A DNA stretch of 64,000 bases from Rhodoferax potami (GTDB lineage Bacteria; Pseudomonadota; Gammaproteobacteria; Burkholderiales; Burkholderiaceae_C): the NCBI RefSeq assembly GCF_032193805.1, contig NZ_JAVBIK010000001.1:62001-126000 (forward strand), read 5' to 3'. The stretch's first letter is position 1. Every line of letters starts with the position of its first letter. Both the position numbers and the translations under genes were made by a program. Of the stretch, positions 9,231-18,878 are shown piece after piece. Under the pieces are notes generated by a model. It saw only the letters and a list, made by a program, of their open reading frames with translations. It had not been told where the DNA came from and searched no databases.

Positions 9231-9865
9231 TTCAGCTCAGTGACAAAGTTTTCACGGCTGCGGCGCACCTTTTTCAGGTTCACCAACCAGTCGCCTTCGT
9301 CGGCGCGATAGCCCAAAGGCATGATCACCACGCTGCGCAAGCCGCGCTTGTCGAGCCCCAAGATTTCGTCCACGGCTTTGGGGTCAAAACCTTCCATGGG
9401 GGTGGCGTCAACCTTCTCTTCAGCAGCCGCAATCAGGGCGGTGCCCACGCCAATGTAGGCCTGGCGGGCAGCGTGCTGGTAGTTCACTTCGGCCTCGCGG
9501 GGCACGTAAGCGCCCAAAATCATCTTGCGGTAGTTTTCCCAACCTTCGTTCACGAAACCGCGCTCGGTATTGACCAGGTCGAAAGACGCATTGATGCGCT
9601 CCGCGGTGTAGTTGTCCCAGGCGGCAAATACCAACAGGTGCGAGCCATCGGTGATCTGCGCCTGGTTCCAAGCCACGGGCACGATTTTTTCACGCAACTC
9701 TTTGTTGCTCACCACGATCAGCTCATAAGGCTGCAAGCCGCTGGAGGTGGCGGTCAGGCGCACGGCTTCGATGATGCGGTCCAGCTTGTCCTGGGGGACT
9801 GCTTTGGCGGGGTTGAATTTCTTGGCGGCGTAGCGCCACTGGAGTGTGCTGATGAGGTCGGACAT
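9227..9865 (-). CDS. NAD(P)H-dependent nitroreductase-family oxidoreductase
   Basis: A 212-aa FMN enzyme of the nitroreductase (NfnB/NfsB-like) family. Visible hallmarks are the N-terminal RYAAKKFN, the TATSSGLQPYELIVV segment that packs on flavin, HAARQAYIGVGTAL, and a C-terminal LPLGYRADE-like GYRADEGD followed by RRSRENFV. It probably reduces quinones or nitroaromatics; the physiological substrate is unknown. It lies 38 bp downstream of bphO on the same strand and is coupled to the small membrane gene. Confidence 0.88.
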   Translation of the reverse strand: MSDLISTLQWRYAAKKFNPAKAVPQDKLDRIIEAVRLTATSSGLQPYELIVVSNKELREKIVPVAWNQAQITDGSHLLVFAAWDNYTAERINASFDLVNTERGFVNEGWENYRKMILGAYVPREAEVNYQHAARQAYIGVGTALIAAAEEKVDATPMEGFDPKAVDEILGLDKRGLRSVVIMPLGYRADEGDWLVNLKKVRRSRENFVTELK

Positions 9866-9903
9866 TTTGGCTTTCGGTGAGGTTAAAAAATTCGCTTTAA
9901 ACG

Positions 9904-10518
9904 CTATCTGTGGCCATCCAGCTGAGGGAGTGGGAGTGAGATTTCAAGGTGAGCACTTTCAAATGACTGCAAAAAAACTTGAAAACTCTGTTCGGCCGCA
10001 CATGCGGCAACAGGAAAGTCAAGGTGGGTTGCTGCTGCATCAACCCATGCGGTGAATGCAGCCCAGCTTGGCCCGGTACGCTCGCCCTCGCCTCTGAAAA
10101 ACTCGGTCGGGACCTGTGTCCCCAACAGGCGCTCCACATGTTTGGCCAGTACTAGCCCACCCATCCGCGCCCCGTCCAGCACATAGCGCACACCCACGTA
10201 AGTCTCCAGGCTGAGGGGCGCTCCCCCGGGCTCACCAGCGGGCGCGCCATTTGCAGAGAGGGTTAAAAGGTCACGTTGTAACGCTACTCGTCGTGGGGTG
10301 AAGGGCGGTGGTGGCACAACATCTGGAGACCATGGGGCCACAGCAAGCAGCGGCTCAAGCTGGGAAAGCGCTTCGTTCATCGCGCGCAGCACCACGGTAT
10401 ACACATCCCGTGTGAGCTCGGGTGAGCACAAAGTTCGCATCAAAGGGTGGCCATCAACCCTTATATGCAAGGGATGGGTTTGCTCCCTGAGCCGCTGTCG
10501 CAACGAGTTCACAGCCAT
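9904..10518 (-). CDS. bphO: Biliverdin-producing heme oxygenase (BphO-like)
   Basis: Would open heme to biliverdin, the chromophore of bacteriophytochromes. The 204-aa protein has the heme-oxygenase N-terminal helix LREQTHPLHIRVD, whose His fits the proximal heme ligand. It also has a distal-helix segment YVGVRYVLDGARMGGLVLAKH that fits the family's Y-V-L-x-G-x-x-x-G-G pattern. The ATG at 10518 overlaps the bphP stop (10509-10511) by 10 bp, so the two genes are translationally coupled. This partnership is the strongest support for the call. Family resemblance in the middle is modest. Confidence 0.8.
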   Translation of the reverse strand: MAVNSLRQRLREQTHPLHIRVDGHPLMRTLCSPELTRDVYTVVLRAMNEALSQLEPLLAVAPWSPDVVPPPPFTPRRVALQRDLLTLSANGAPAGEPGGAPLSLETYVGVRYVLDGARMGGLVLAKHVERLLGTQVPTEFFRGEGERTGPSWAAFTAWVDAAATHLDFPVAACAAEQSFQVFLQSFESAHLEISLPLPQLDGHR

Positions 10519-12016
10519 TGGGCGCCAAGTCCGCGCAGCTTGGTGGCCAGCAGTCGTTCGCTGGATGTCCACTCCCTGCAATAACCGGTTCGAACCTCTA
10601 TCCATTTTTCAAACGATCTTCTGGGCGACAGTCGCAGCGCCGAAGCATCTTCCGCCGCAGGTTTGTGGGGGCTACCCGCCCATGCGATGCTCTGGTTTTC
10701 TGCTTGCCGGAACCAGTAGAGGCGCAAAATCCGCCCGCCTGACATCGGCACCTGTATCGCCATCACGCCACCCGCGAATTGGTAGACCTCTGGGTAGTCT
10801 GCGAACATCTCTTGCATGCTCTGCAAATCAGCAACTACCTCCGAACTGGCATTCAGAAACCAGTCATCCACCACTGAGAGCCCGGGGAGGTCTGGCCCCG
10901 CACCTTGGATGGCTCCGTCTTCCCCTTGCACCATGGCAAATCCATCGCAGGCGATCAGGCTTGAAAAGTGAGGCTCCACGATGTCAAACGCTGCGAGCGG
11001 ATCGGCAACTCCTGCAATACTTTGCAAGGCACGTGACACTTGGCGGTCCATTCCGTCGTGCAAGCGCAAGTTGTGCGCGGCCGCAAAGCTGGAGAGCCCC
11101 AAAGAAAATGCCGATGCCAGCGCCGCGCAAGCGTCACGCTGGTCATGCGATAGCCACAGGGGTGTTGCATAGTGGTGGCAAGCGACCAGACCCCAGAGTT
11201 TCCCCCCACAATCAAGGGGACCGAAAATGAACTTCGGACCCCCATGTTGCGGAGGTATTCGAGGTGCATGGGCGACACGCTGCGCAGGTCGGAGCGGCTC
11301 AAATCAGGCGGCTGCGCATCCAAACCGTAAACGGGGTGATCCGGAGCTTCGATGTCGGGAATCATCCGGTATGGGTTCTGAAGGTACAGGCGTCGCGCAA
11401 TCTCCGGAATATCCCCAGCGGGAAACCGCAAACCCATGTAGCTCCCGTAGTCGCCCGATTGATCTTCGGCGACCACTTCGCCCGTCCAGTCTTCTCTGAA
11501 ACGGTAAATCATGACCCGGTCCATGCCGCTGACACGACGTACCTGGCCCACCAATGTCTGGTAGTAAGCATCTAACTCGGCGGGGAAGTTGGGTGAACGG
11601 ACCACACTGCGCAAGAGCTCGTGCACAGGCACCGGCTCCACACCTGCCACCCCATGTTCCCACTCCAATAGCACGTGTGACGTGCTGACCTGCATCGCAA
11701 CGGCCAACCACTCACCATCTGGCCTTGCGACTGTCAACGTCAAAGGGCGCGGCGACGTACCTGCTGGCAGGGTTTGTTCCATTTCCGGCGGGAACAACGG
11801 GGTATCTCGCCATGCGTGCCCCAATAACGCCGATAAGGGAACACCAAACATTTCACCAAGATTGGTGCTCGCATGGGTCACCATCTCATTCGCTCGAGAC
11901 ACCACCGCGAGGGCGCCATGGGATTGGATTTTCCCGGAGAGATGAAGCTGCTCTTGCTCACAAGACACCCATTGAACCGGAGCGTGGGTGCGAGAGGTAT
12001 CAATCGCCAAGGTCAT
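10509..12016 (-). pseudogene. bphP: Bacteriophytochrome photosensory module (PAS-GAF-PHY), frameshifted
   Basis: A red/far-red photoreceptor that binds biliverdin. An N-terminal Cys (residue 19, in WVSCEQEQLHLSG) is the expected chromophore attachment site and precedes KIQSHGAL of the PAS domain. The GAF domain carries RFPAGDIPEIARRLY and LRSVSPMHLEYLRNMGV. The frame then breaks at the G6 tract at 11202-11207. With one more G the reading continues GGKLWGLVACHHYATPLW into the PHY domain, which ends near RSFEKWIEVRTGYCREW. The restored protein would be about 502 aa, with no kinase or other output domain. The start ATG at 12016 has GAGGGAA upstream. An IS66 copy now sits 29 bp before it. The frameshift may be a real mutation, slippage or a sequence error. 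Confidence 0.85.
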
Positions 12017-12045
12017 GAACCATTCCCTCGGCAGCTGGTAGCAGC
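12000..12045 (-). pseudogene. Displaced last codons of the CheB-CheR-GGDEF-EAL gene
   Basis: Read on the minus strand after joining across the insertions, this piece gives the end of the EAL protein (LPAAEGMVHDLGD) and its TGA stop at 12000-12002. That stop lies inside the bphP start, a 17-bp overlap in the ancestor. Bases 12038-12045 are one copy of the 8-bp GTAGCAGC target duplication of IS copy 1. Confidence 0.8.
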
Positions 12046-12131
12046 GTAACCGGTCACTGTCCGGCGTTCTTGCGAACTGATTGCAGGTACCAAAGAATGC
12101 GCCCTGATCAACAAACAGGACGGGGTCGGAT

Positions 12132-12470
12132 ATGGAAGAGACGCAGAGCGTGCTCAGGCGTGCAGTGTTGAGTGAACAGACTTGGGCTGAGGTACTGGAT
12201 CGTTTTGACCGCGCTGGATTGACGATAGATGAATTTTGCAGCCGCGAAGGCATCAGTCGCAGCAGCCTTGCTCGCCGACGCACGCTTAGGAATAAACAGA
12301 GGGGAATCGCGTCCCCGCTGCGAACGAACAAGGTAGCCCCCACCACCGTGCCGAAGGCGGCGTTCGTTGATCTGGGCGACCTTGCTGGAGTGCACGGCAG
12401 CGGCAATGGAGCCATGGAGTTACGCATCGAACTCGGCTCGGGCATGAGTTTGCATCTGGTACGCCGGTAA
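12132..12470 (+). CDS. tnpA: IS66 accessory protein TnpA (copy 1)
   Basis: 112-aa accessory protein of the IS66 family. It has an N-terminal helix-turn-helix-like part (LDRFDRAGLTIDEFCSREGISRSSLARRR) typical of the element's first ORF. Its stop overlaps the tnpB start as TAATG, so the pair is coupled. Required with TnpB for efficient transposition in studied IS66 elements. Confidence 0.92.
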   Translation: MEETQSVLRRAVLSEQTWAEVLDRFDRAGLTIDEFCSREGISRSSLARRRTLRNKQRGIASPLRTNKVAPTTVPKAAFVDLGDLAGVHGSGNGAMELRIELGSGMSLHLVRR

Positions 12471-12817
12471 TGTTCTTTCCCGAGGGCCGCATTCGCGTGT
12501 TCCTGTATGGCCAAGCTGCCGATATGCGCCAGTCCTACGACGGCTTGTACGCTCTGGCACGCCAGGGGTTTGAAGTGGATGTGCTGGCCGGACACATGTT
12601 TGTTTTCATCAACCGGCGGCAAACACAGATGAAGGTGCTGTACTTTGACCGCAGCGGCTGGTGCCTGTGGTGCAAGCGTTTGGAGAGCGGCAAGTTCTCC
12701 CGTAAAGGCGTTCAAGGCGGCAGTGGCGAGATCGACTGCACGGCGCTCAAACTGATGCTCGAAGGCATCGAAGTGCGCCGACGCCACAAACGCTACCAAC
12801 ACCCTGCGCGGAGGTGA
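12470..12817 (+). CDS. tnpB: IS66 accessory protein TnpB (copy 1)
   Basis: 115-aa IS66 Orf2/TnpB protein with the family hallmarks DMRQSYDGLYALA, HMFVFINRR and KVLYFDRSGWCLWCKRLE. Function in transposition is established for the family but its mechanism is unclear. It overlaps tnpA by 1 bp. Confidence 0.95.
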   Translation: MFFPEGRIRVFLYGQAADMRQSYDGLYALARQGFEVDVLAGHMFVFINRRQTQMKVLYFDRSGWCLWCKRLESGKFSRKGVQGGSGEIDCTALKLMLEGIEVRRRHKRYQHPARR

Positions 12818-12886
12818 CGATGTGCCCATTTTCAATCCGGAGAAGCACTCTTTTGCTTTGTCCCTAAAGGCCGCAAGATAAGGCCC

Positions 12887-14488
12887 ATGTCGATGCCCAA
12901 TACCAGCACTCCCACATTTACCGTCGAAACGGTCATGGGGCTGTCGCCGCAGAGCATCGCGCAGACACTGCAAGCACAGGCCGCCAGCATCAGCGCGCTG
13001 GAGCAGCAGCTCGAATGGTTCAAACGCCAACTCTTTGGCAAGAAGAGCGAGCGCTTTGCACCCTTGCCCGATGCGCAGCAAATGCACCTGGGGCAACTCC
13101 TGGGCGACCTCCCTGCCACTGATGCGCCCGAAGCCGACTCCGACTCCAACACCATCCCTGCACACCAGCGACGCAAACCCCGCAGCAACTTTGCCGACGA
13201 GGGCACGCCCGCATCGTTCTTTGACGAAACCAAGGTGCCCGTGCACACCATCGAGCTGGCCAACCCCGAGACCAAAGACCTCTCGCCCGATCAGTACGAG
13301 GTTGTCAGCCAGAAGGTCAGCCACCGCTTGGCACAGCGCCCCGGTGCCTATGTGGTGCTGAAGTATGTGCGCTCTGTCATCAAGCGCCACGACACGCAAA
13401 CCCTGCACTGTGCGGGCGCGCCAACAGGCATCATTGAGGGCAGCCGCGCTGACGTGAGCTTGCTCGCAGGCGTTGTTGTTGACAAGTTTGCCTGGCACAT
13501 TCCGCTGTACCGGCAGCACCAGCGCCTGAGCCAAGCGGGCTTCAAACTCAGCCGGGCGTGGCTGACGCAACTGGCGCAAAAGACCATTTCCCTGCTGGAG
13601 CCGATTTACGACACGCAGCTCGAGTCGATCCGCAACAGCCGGGTCAAGGCAATGGACGAGACCCCCATCAAGGCCGGGCGCAGTGGGCCCGGCAAGATGA
13701 AGGCGGCCTACTTCTGGCCTGTGTACGGCGAACTCGATGAGGTGTGCTTTGCCTATTTCGAGTCGCGCCGCCACGAGCACGTACAGCAGGCATTGGGGCT
13801 GCCAGGGGCCACAGATGCCGTGTTGCTCACTGACGGCTATGAGGCCTATGCACGTTACGCTGCCAAGACCGGCATTACGCATGCCCAATGCTGGGCGCAC
13901 TGCAGGCGTGGCTTCTTTGAAGCTCTAGGGGCCGAGCCACAGGCCGCTGGCCAGGCGCTGCAGCAAATTGGCGAGATTTACGCCCAGGAAGAAGCCATTC
14001 GTGAACGTGACCTCTACGGGGATGCCAAACGAGAGCACCGTCTAAGCCACAGCAAACCGCTGGTGCAGAACTTCTTTGAATGGGTGGATTTGCAGTTCGA
14101 GCGGCAAGGCTTCCTGCCCAGCAATCCGTTGACCAAGGCATTGGCCTATGCACGCGAGCGCCGCGCGCAACTGCAGGTGTTTCTGGGCGATGCGGATGTG
14201 GCCATGGATACGAACCATCTGGAACGCGCCTTGCGCGCGATACCAATGGGCAGGCGCAATTGGTTATTCTGCTGGACGGAGGTGGGCGCCAAGCGCGCGG
14301 GCATCATGCAGAGCCTGATCGTGACATGCCGTTTACATGACATTGACCCCTACACCTACCTGGTTGATGTCTTGCAACGCGTAGGCCACCACCCCGCCTC
14401 CAGAGTTTCAGAACTGACGCCTCGTCAATGGAAGCAGCACTTCGCCGAGAATCCATTGCGTTCACCATTACACGGTTTGGTAACGTAG
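12887..14488 (+). CDS. tnpC: IS66 transposase TnpC (copy 1, intact)
   Basis: 533-aa DDE transposase. An N-terminal coiled coil (ISALEQQLEWFKRQLFGKKSER) with leucine-zipper character leads into a zinc-binding-type region and the catalytic core. The DDE residues fit Asp in AMDETP (about residue 257), Asp in LLTDGYEAY (about 315) and Glu in NHLERALR (about 445). AAGG precedes the ATG at 12887. The C-terminal IS66 segment HDIDPYTYLVDVLQRV is present, so the protein looks functional. Confidence 0.96.
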   Translation: MSMPNTSTPTFTVETVMGLSPQSIAQTLQAQAASISALEQQLEWFKRQLFGKKSERFAPLPDAQQMHLGQLLGDLPATDAPEADSDSNTIPAHQRRKPRSNFADEGTPASFFDETKVPVHTIELANPETKDLSPDQYEVVSQKVSHRLAQRPGAYVVLKYVRSVIKRHDTQTLHCAGAPTGIIEGSRADVSLLAGVVVDKFAWHIPLYRQHQRLSQAGFKLSRAWLTQLAQKTISLLEPIYDTQLESIRNSRVKAMDETPIKAGRSGPGKMKAAYFWPVYGELDEVCFAYFESRRHEHVQQALGLPGATDAVLLTDGYEAYARYAAKTGITHAQCWAHCRRGFFEALGAEPQAAGQALQQIGEIYAQEEAIRERDLYGDAKREHRLSHSKPLVQNFFEWVDLQFERQGFLPSNPLTKALAYARERRAQLQVFLGDADVAMDTNHLERALRAIPMGRRNWLFCWTEVGAKRAGIMQSLIVTCRLHDIDPYTYLVDVLQRVGHHPASRVSELTPRQWKQHFAENPLRSPLHGLVT

Positions 14489-14516
14489 GCAATAACGCCG
14501 GACAGTGACCGGTTAC

Positions 14517-14585
14517 GTAGCAGCTGTACAAAGTCGTCAGCTTTCATCGGTCTGTGGAAATGAAAACCTTGACCCACATCACACC
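14517..14585 (-). pseudogene. 69-bp stranded remnant of the EAL gene between IS copies 1 and 2
   Basis: On the minus strand it encodes GQGFHFHRPMKADDFVQLL, the C-terminal motif of an EAL domain. It is exactly what is missing from the regulator gene at 19.5-24 kb. Its outer 8 bp are GTAGCAGC (14517-14524, shared with copy 1) and ATCACACC (14578-14585, shared with copy 2). It proves two independent insertions rather than one composite transposon. Confidence 0.9.
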
Positions 14586-14671
14586 GTAACCGGTCACTGT
14601 CCGGCGTTCTTGCGAACTGATTGCAGGTACCAAAGAATGCGCCCTGATCAACAAACAGGACGGGGTCGGAT

Positions 14672-15010
14672 ATGGAAGAGACGCAGAGCGTGCTCAGGCG
14701 TGCAGTGTTGAGTGAACAGACTTGGGCTGAGGTACTGGATCGTTTTGACCGCGCTGGATTGACGATAGATGAATTTTGCAGCCGCGAAGGCATCAGTCGC
14801 AGCAGCCTTGCTCGCCGACGCACGCTTAGGAATAAACAGAGGGGAATCGCGTCCCCGCTGCGAACGAACAAGGTAGCCCCCACCACCGTGCCGAAGGCGG
14901 CGTTCGTTGATCTGGGCGACCTTGCTGGAGTGCACGGCAGCGGCAATGGAGCCATGGAGTTACGCATCGAACTCGGCTCGGGCATGAGTTTGCATCTGGT
15001 ACGCCGGTAA
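14672..15010 (+). CDS. tnpA: IS66 accessory protein TnpA (copy 2)
   Basis: Identical in translation to the copy 1 protein (112 aa) and coupled to tnpB by the same TAATG overlap. Intact although its element is interrupted downstream. Confidence 0.92.
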   Translation: MEETQSVLRRAVLSEQTWAEVLDRFDRAGLTIDEFCSREGISRSSLARRRTLRNKQRGIASPLRTNKVAPTTVPKAAFVDLGDLAGVHGSGNGAMELRIELGSGMSLHLVRR

Positions 15011-15357
15011 TGTTCTTTCCCGAGGGCCGCATTCGCGTGTTCCTGTATGGCCAAGCTGCCGATATGCGCCAGTCCTACGACGGCTTGTACGCTCTGGCAC
15101 GCCAGGGGTTTGAAGTGGATGTGCTGGCCGGACACATGTTTGTTTTCATCAACCGGCGGCAAACACAGATGAAGGTGCTGTACTTTGACCGCAGCGGCTG
15201 GTGCCTGTGGTGCAAGCGTTTGGAGAGCGGCAAGTTCTCCCGTAAAGGCGTTCAAGGCGGCAGTGGCGAGATCGACTGCACGGCGCTCAAACTGATGCTC
15301 GAAGGCATCGAAGTGCGCCGACGCCACAAACGCTACCAACACCCTGCGCGGAGGTGA
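15010..15357 (+). CDS. tnpB: IS66 accessory protein TnpB (copy 2)
   Basis: Identical in translation to the copy 1 TnpB (115 aa), including HMFVFINRR and the CLWCKRLE motif. Intact. Confidence 0.94.
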   Translation: MFFPEGRIRVFLYGQAADMRQSYDGLYALARQGFEVDVLAGHMFVFINRRQTQMKVLYFDRSGWCLWCKRLESGKFSRKGVQGGSGEIDCTALKLMLEGIEVRRRHKRYQHPARR

Positions 15358-16521
15358 CGATGTGCCCATTTTCAATCCGGAGAAGCACTCTTTTGCTTTG
15401 TCCCTAAAGGCCGCAAGATAAGGCCCATGTCGATGCCCAATACCAGCACTCCCACATTTACCGTCGAAACGGTCATGGGGCTGTCGCCGCAGAGCATCGC
15501 GCAGACACTGCAAGCACAGGCCGCCAGCATCAGCGCGCTGGAGCAGCAGCTCGAATGGTTCAAACGCCAACTCTTTGGCAAGAAGAGCGAGCGCTTTGCA
15601 CCCTTGCCCGATGCGCAGCAAATGCACCTGGGGCAACTCCTGGGCGACCTCCCTGCCACTGATGCGCCCGAAGCCGACTCCGACTCCAACACCATCCCTG
15701 CACACCAGCGACGCAAACCCCGCAGCAACTTTGCCGACGAGGGCACGCCCGCATCGTTCTTTGACGAAACCAAGGTGCCCGTGCACACCATCGAGCTGGC
15801 CAACCCCGAGACCAAAGACCTCTCGCCCGATCAGTACGAGGTTGTCAGCCAGAAGGTCAGCCACCGCTTGGCACAGCGCCCCGGTGCCTATGTGGTGCTG
15901 AAGTATGTGCGCTCTGTCATCAAGCGCCACGACACGCAAACCCTGCACTGTGCGGGCGCGCCAACAGGCATCATTGAGGGCAGCCGCGCTGACGTGAGCT
16001 TGCTCGCAGGCGTTGTTGTTGACAAGTTTGCCTGGCACATTCCGCTGTACCGGCAGCACCAGCGCCTGAGCCAAGCGGGCTTCAAACTCAGCCGGGCGTG
16101 GCTGACGCAACTGGCGCAAAAGACCATTTCCCTGCTGGAGCCGATTTACGACACGCAGCTCGAGTCGATCCGCAACAGCCGGGTCAAGGCAATGGACGAG
16201 ACCCCCATCAAGGCCGGGCGCAGTGGGCCCGGCAAGATGAAGGCGGCCTACTTCTGGCCTGTGTACGGCGAACTCGATGAGGTGTGCTTTGCCTATTTCG
16301 AGTCGCGCCGCCACGAGCACGTACAGCAGGCATTGGGGCTGCCAGGGGCCACAGATGCCGTGTTGCTCACTGACGGCTATGAGGCCTATGCACGTTACGC
16401 TGCCAAGACCGGCATTACGCATGCCCAATGCTGGGCGCACTGCAGGCGTGGCTTCTTTGAAGCTCTAGGGGCCGAGCCACAGGCCGCTGGCCAGTAACCG
16501 GTCACTGTCCGGCGTTATTGC

Positions 16522-18123
16522 CTACGTTACCAAACCGTGTAATGGTGAACGCAATGGATTCTCGGCGAAGTGCTGCTTCCATTGACGAGGCGTCAGTTCT
16601 GAAACTCTGGAGGCGGGGTGGTGGCCTACGCGTTGCAAGACATCAACCAGGTAGGTGTAGGGGTCAATGTCATGTAAACGGCATGTCACGATCAGGCTCT
16701 GCATGATGCCCGCGCGCTTGGCGCCCACCTCCGTCCAGCAGAATAACCAATTGCGCCTGCCCATTGGTATCGCGCGCAAGGCGCGTTCCAGATGGTTCGT
16801 ATCCATGGCCACATCCGCATCGCCCAGAAACACCTGCAGTTGCGCGCGGCGCTCGCGTGCATAGGCCAATGCCTTGGTCAACGGATTGCTGGGCAGGAAG
16901 CCTTGCCGCTCGAACTGCAAATCCACCCATTCAAAGAAGTTCTGCACCAGCGGTTTGCTGTGGCTTAGACGGTGCTCTCGTTTGGCATCCCCGTAGAGGT
17001 CACGTTCACGAATGGCTTCTTCCTGGGCGTAAATCTCGCCAATTTGCTGCAGCGCCTGGCCAGCGGCCTGTGGCTCGGCCCCTAGAGCTTCAAAGAAGCC
17101 ACGCCTGCAGTGCGCCCAGCATTGGGCATGCGTAATGCCGGTCTTGGCAGCGTAACGTGCATAGGCCTCATAGCCGTCAGTGAGCAACACGGCATCTGTG
17201 GCCCCTGGCAGCCCCAATGCCTGCTGTACGTGCTCGTGGCGGCGCGACTCGAAATAGGCAAAGCACACCTCATCGAGTTCGCCGTACACAGGCCAGAAGT
17301 AGGCCGCCTTCATCTTGCCGGGCCCACTGCGCCCGGCCTTGATGGGGGTCTCGTCCATTGCCTTGACCCGGCTGTTGCGGATCGACTCGAGCTGCGTGTC
17401 GTAAATCGGCTCCAGCAGGGAAATGGTCTTTTGCGCCAGTTGCGTCAGCCACGCCCGGCTGAGTTTGAAGCCCGCTTGGCTCAGGCGCTGGTGCTGCCGG
17501 TACAGCGGAATGTGCCAGGCAAACTTGTCAACAACAACGCCTGCGAGCAAGCTCACGTCAGCGCGGCTGCCCTCAATGATGCCTGTTGGCGCGCCCGCAC
17601 AGTGCAGGGTTTGCGTGTCGTGGCGCTTGATGACAGAGCGCACATACTTCAGCACCACATAGGCACCGGGGCGCTGTGCCAAGCGGTGGCTGACCTTCTG
17701 GCTGACAACCTCGTACTGATCGGGCGAGAGGTCTTTGGTCTCGGGGTTGGCCAGCTCGATGGTGTGCACGGGCACCTTGGTTTCGTCAAAGAACGATGCG
17801 GGCGTGCCCTCGTCGGCAAAGTTGCTGCGGGGTTTGCGTCGCTGGTGTGCAGGGATGGTGTTGGAGTCGGAGTCGGCTTCGGGCGCATCAGTGGCAGGGA
17901 GGTCGCCCAGGAGTTGCCCCAGGTGCATTTGCTGCGCATCGGGCAAGGGTGCAAAGCGCTCGCTCTTCTTGCCAAAGAGTTGGCGTTTGAACCATTCGAG
18001 CTGCTGCTCCAGCGCGCTGATGCTGGCGGCCTGTGCTTGCAGTGTCTGCGCGATGCTCTGCGGCGACAGCCCCATGACCGTTTCGACGGTAAATGTGGGA
18101 GTGCTGGTATTGGGCATCGACAT
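16522..18123 (-). CDS. tnpC: IS66 transposase TnpC (copy 3, intact)
   Basis: 533-aa DDE transposase with the same sequence as copy 1. Both catalytic Asp motifs and the NHLERALR Glu motif are present. Together with copy 1 it can supply transposase to all three sets of ends. Confidence 0.95.
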   Translation of the reverse strand: MSMPNTSTPTFTVETVMGLSPQSIAQTLQAQAASISALEQQLEWFKRQLFGKKSERFAPLPDAQQMHLGQLLGDLPATDAPEADSDSNTIPAHQRRKPRSNFADEGTPASFFDETKVPVHTIELANPETKDLSPDQYEVVSQKVSHRLAQRPGAYVVLKYVRSVIKRHDTQTLHCAGAPTGIIEGSRADVSLLAGVVVDKFAWHIPLYRQHQRLSQAGFKLSRAWLTQLAQKTISLLEPIYDTQLESIRNSRVKAMDETPIKAGRSGPGKMKAAYFWPVYGELDEVCFAYFESRRHEHVQQALGLPGATDAVLLTDGYEAYARYAAKTGITHAQCWAHCRRGFFEALGAEPQAAGQALQQIGEIYAQEEAIRERDLYGDAKREHRLSHSKPLVQNFFEWVDLQFERQGFLPSNPLTKALAYARERRAQLQVFLGDADVAMDTNHLERALRAIPMGRRNWLFCWTEVGAKRAGIMQSLIVTCRLHDIDPYTYLVDVLQRVGHHPASRVSELTPRQWKQHFAENPLRSPLHGLVT

Positions 18124-18192
18124 GGGCCTTATCTTGCGGCCTTTAGGGACAAAGCAAAAGAGTGCTTCTCCGGATTGAAAATGGGCACATCG

Positions 18193-18540
18193 TCACCTCC
18201 GCGCAGGGTGTTGGTAGCGTTTGTGGCGTCGGCGCACTTCGATGCCTTCGAGCATCAGTTTGAGCGCCGTGCAGTCGATCTCGCCACTGCCGCCTTGAAC
18301 GCCTTTACGGGAGAACTTGCCGCTCTCCAAACGCTTGCACCACAGGCACCAGCCGCTGCGGTCAAAGTACAGCACCTTCATCTGTGTTTGCCGCCGGTTG
18401 ATGAAAACAAACATGTGTCCGGCCAGCACATCCACTTCAAACCCCTGGCGTGCCAGAGCGTACAAGCCGTCGTAGGACTGGCGCATATCGGCAGCTTGGC
18501 CATACAGGAACACGCGAATGCGGCCCTCGGGAAAGAACAT
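18193..18540 (-). CDS. tnpB: IS66 accessory protein TnpB (copy 3)
   Basis: 115-aa protein identical in translation to the copy 1 TnpB. It overlaps tnpA by 1 bp on the minus strand. Confidence 0.94.
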   Translation of the reverse strand: MFFPEGRIRVFLYGQAADMRQSYDGLYALARQGFEVDVLAGHMFVFINRRQTQMKVLYFDRSGWCLWCKRLESGKFSRKGVQGGSGEIDCTALKLMLEGIEVRRRHKRYQHPARR

Positions 18541-18878
18541 TACCGGCGTACCAGATGCAAACTCATGCCCGAGCCGAGTTCGATGCGTAACTCCATGGCT
18601 CCATTGCCGCTGCCGTGCACTCCAGCAAGGTCGCCCAGATCAACGAACGCCGCCTTCGGCACGGTGGTGGGGGCTACCTTGTTCGTTCGCAGCGGGGACG
18701 CGATTCCCCTCTGTTTATTCCTAAGCGTGCGTCGGCGAGCAAGGCTGCTGCGACTGATGCCTTCGCGGCTGCAAAATTCATCTATCGTCAATCCAGCGCG
18801 GTCAAAACGATCCAGTACCTCAGCCCAAGTCTGTTCACTCAACACTGCACGCCTGAGCACGCTCTGCGTCTCTTCCAT
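18540..18878 (-). CDS. tnpA: IS66 accessory protein TnpA (copy 3)
   Basis: 112-aa protein identical in translation to the copy 1 TnpA; first gene of the inverted copy. Confidence 0.92.
   Translation of the reverse strand: MEETQSVLRRAVLSEQTWAEVLDRFDRAGLTIDEFCSREGISRSSLARRRTLRNKQRGIASPLRTNKVAPTTVPKAAFVDLGDLAGVHGSGNGAMELRIELGSGMSLHLVRR

Larger units (their letters stand above)
12046..14516 (+). mobile_element. IS66-family insertion sequence, copy 1 (complete)
   Basis: 2471 bp, bounded by perfect inverted repeats of about 23 bp that begin GTAACCGGTCACTGTCCGG. It is flanked by the 8-bp direct repeat GTAGCAGC at 12038-12045 and 14517-14524, the duplication length expected for IS66. It carries tnpA, tnpB and tnpC, all intact. 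It is inserted in the 3' end of the EAL gene, 29 bp before bphP, with its genes pointing away from bphP. Confidence 0.97.

Noticed and set aside
10955-13900. A 981-codon open frame on the minus strand running antisense through tnpC, tnpB and tnpA into bphP
   Set aside because: It is the shadow frame of the IS66 genes (the same antisense frame recurs in all three copies) and only by chance continues in frame into the bphP start, which has its own Shine-Dalgarno and ATG at 12016.
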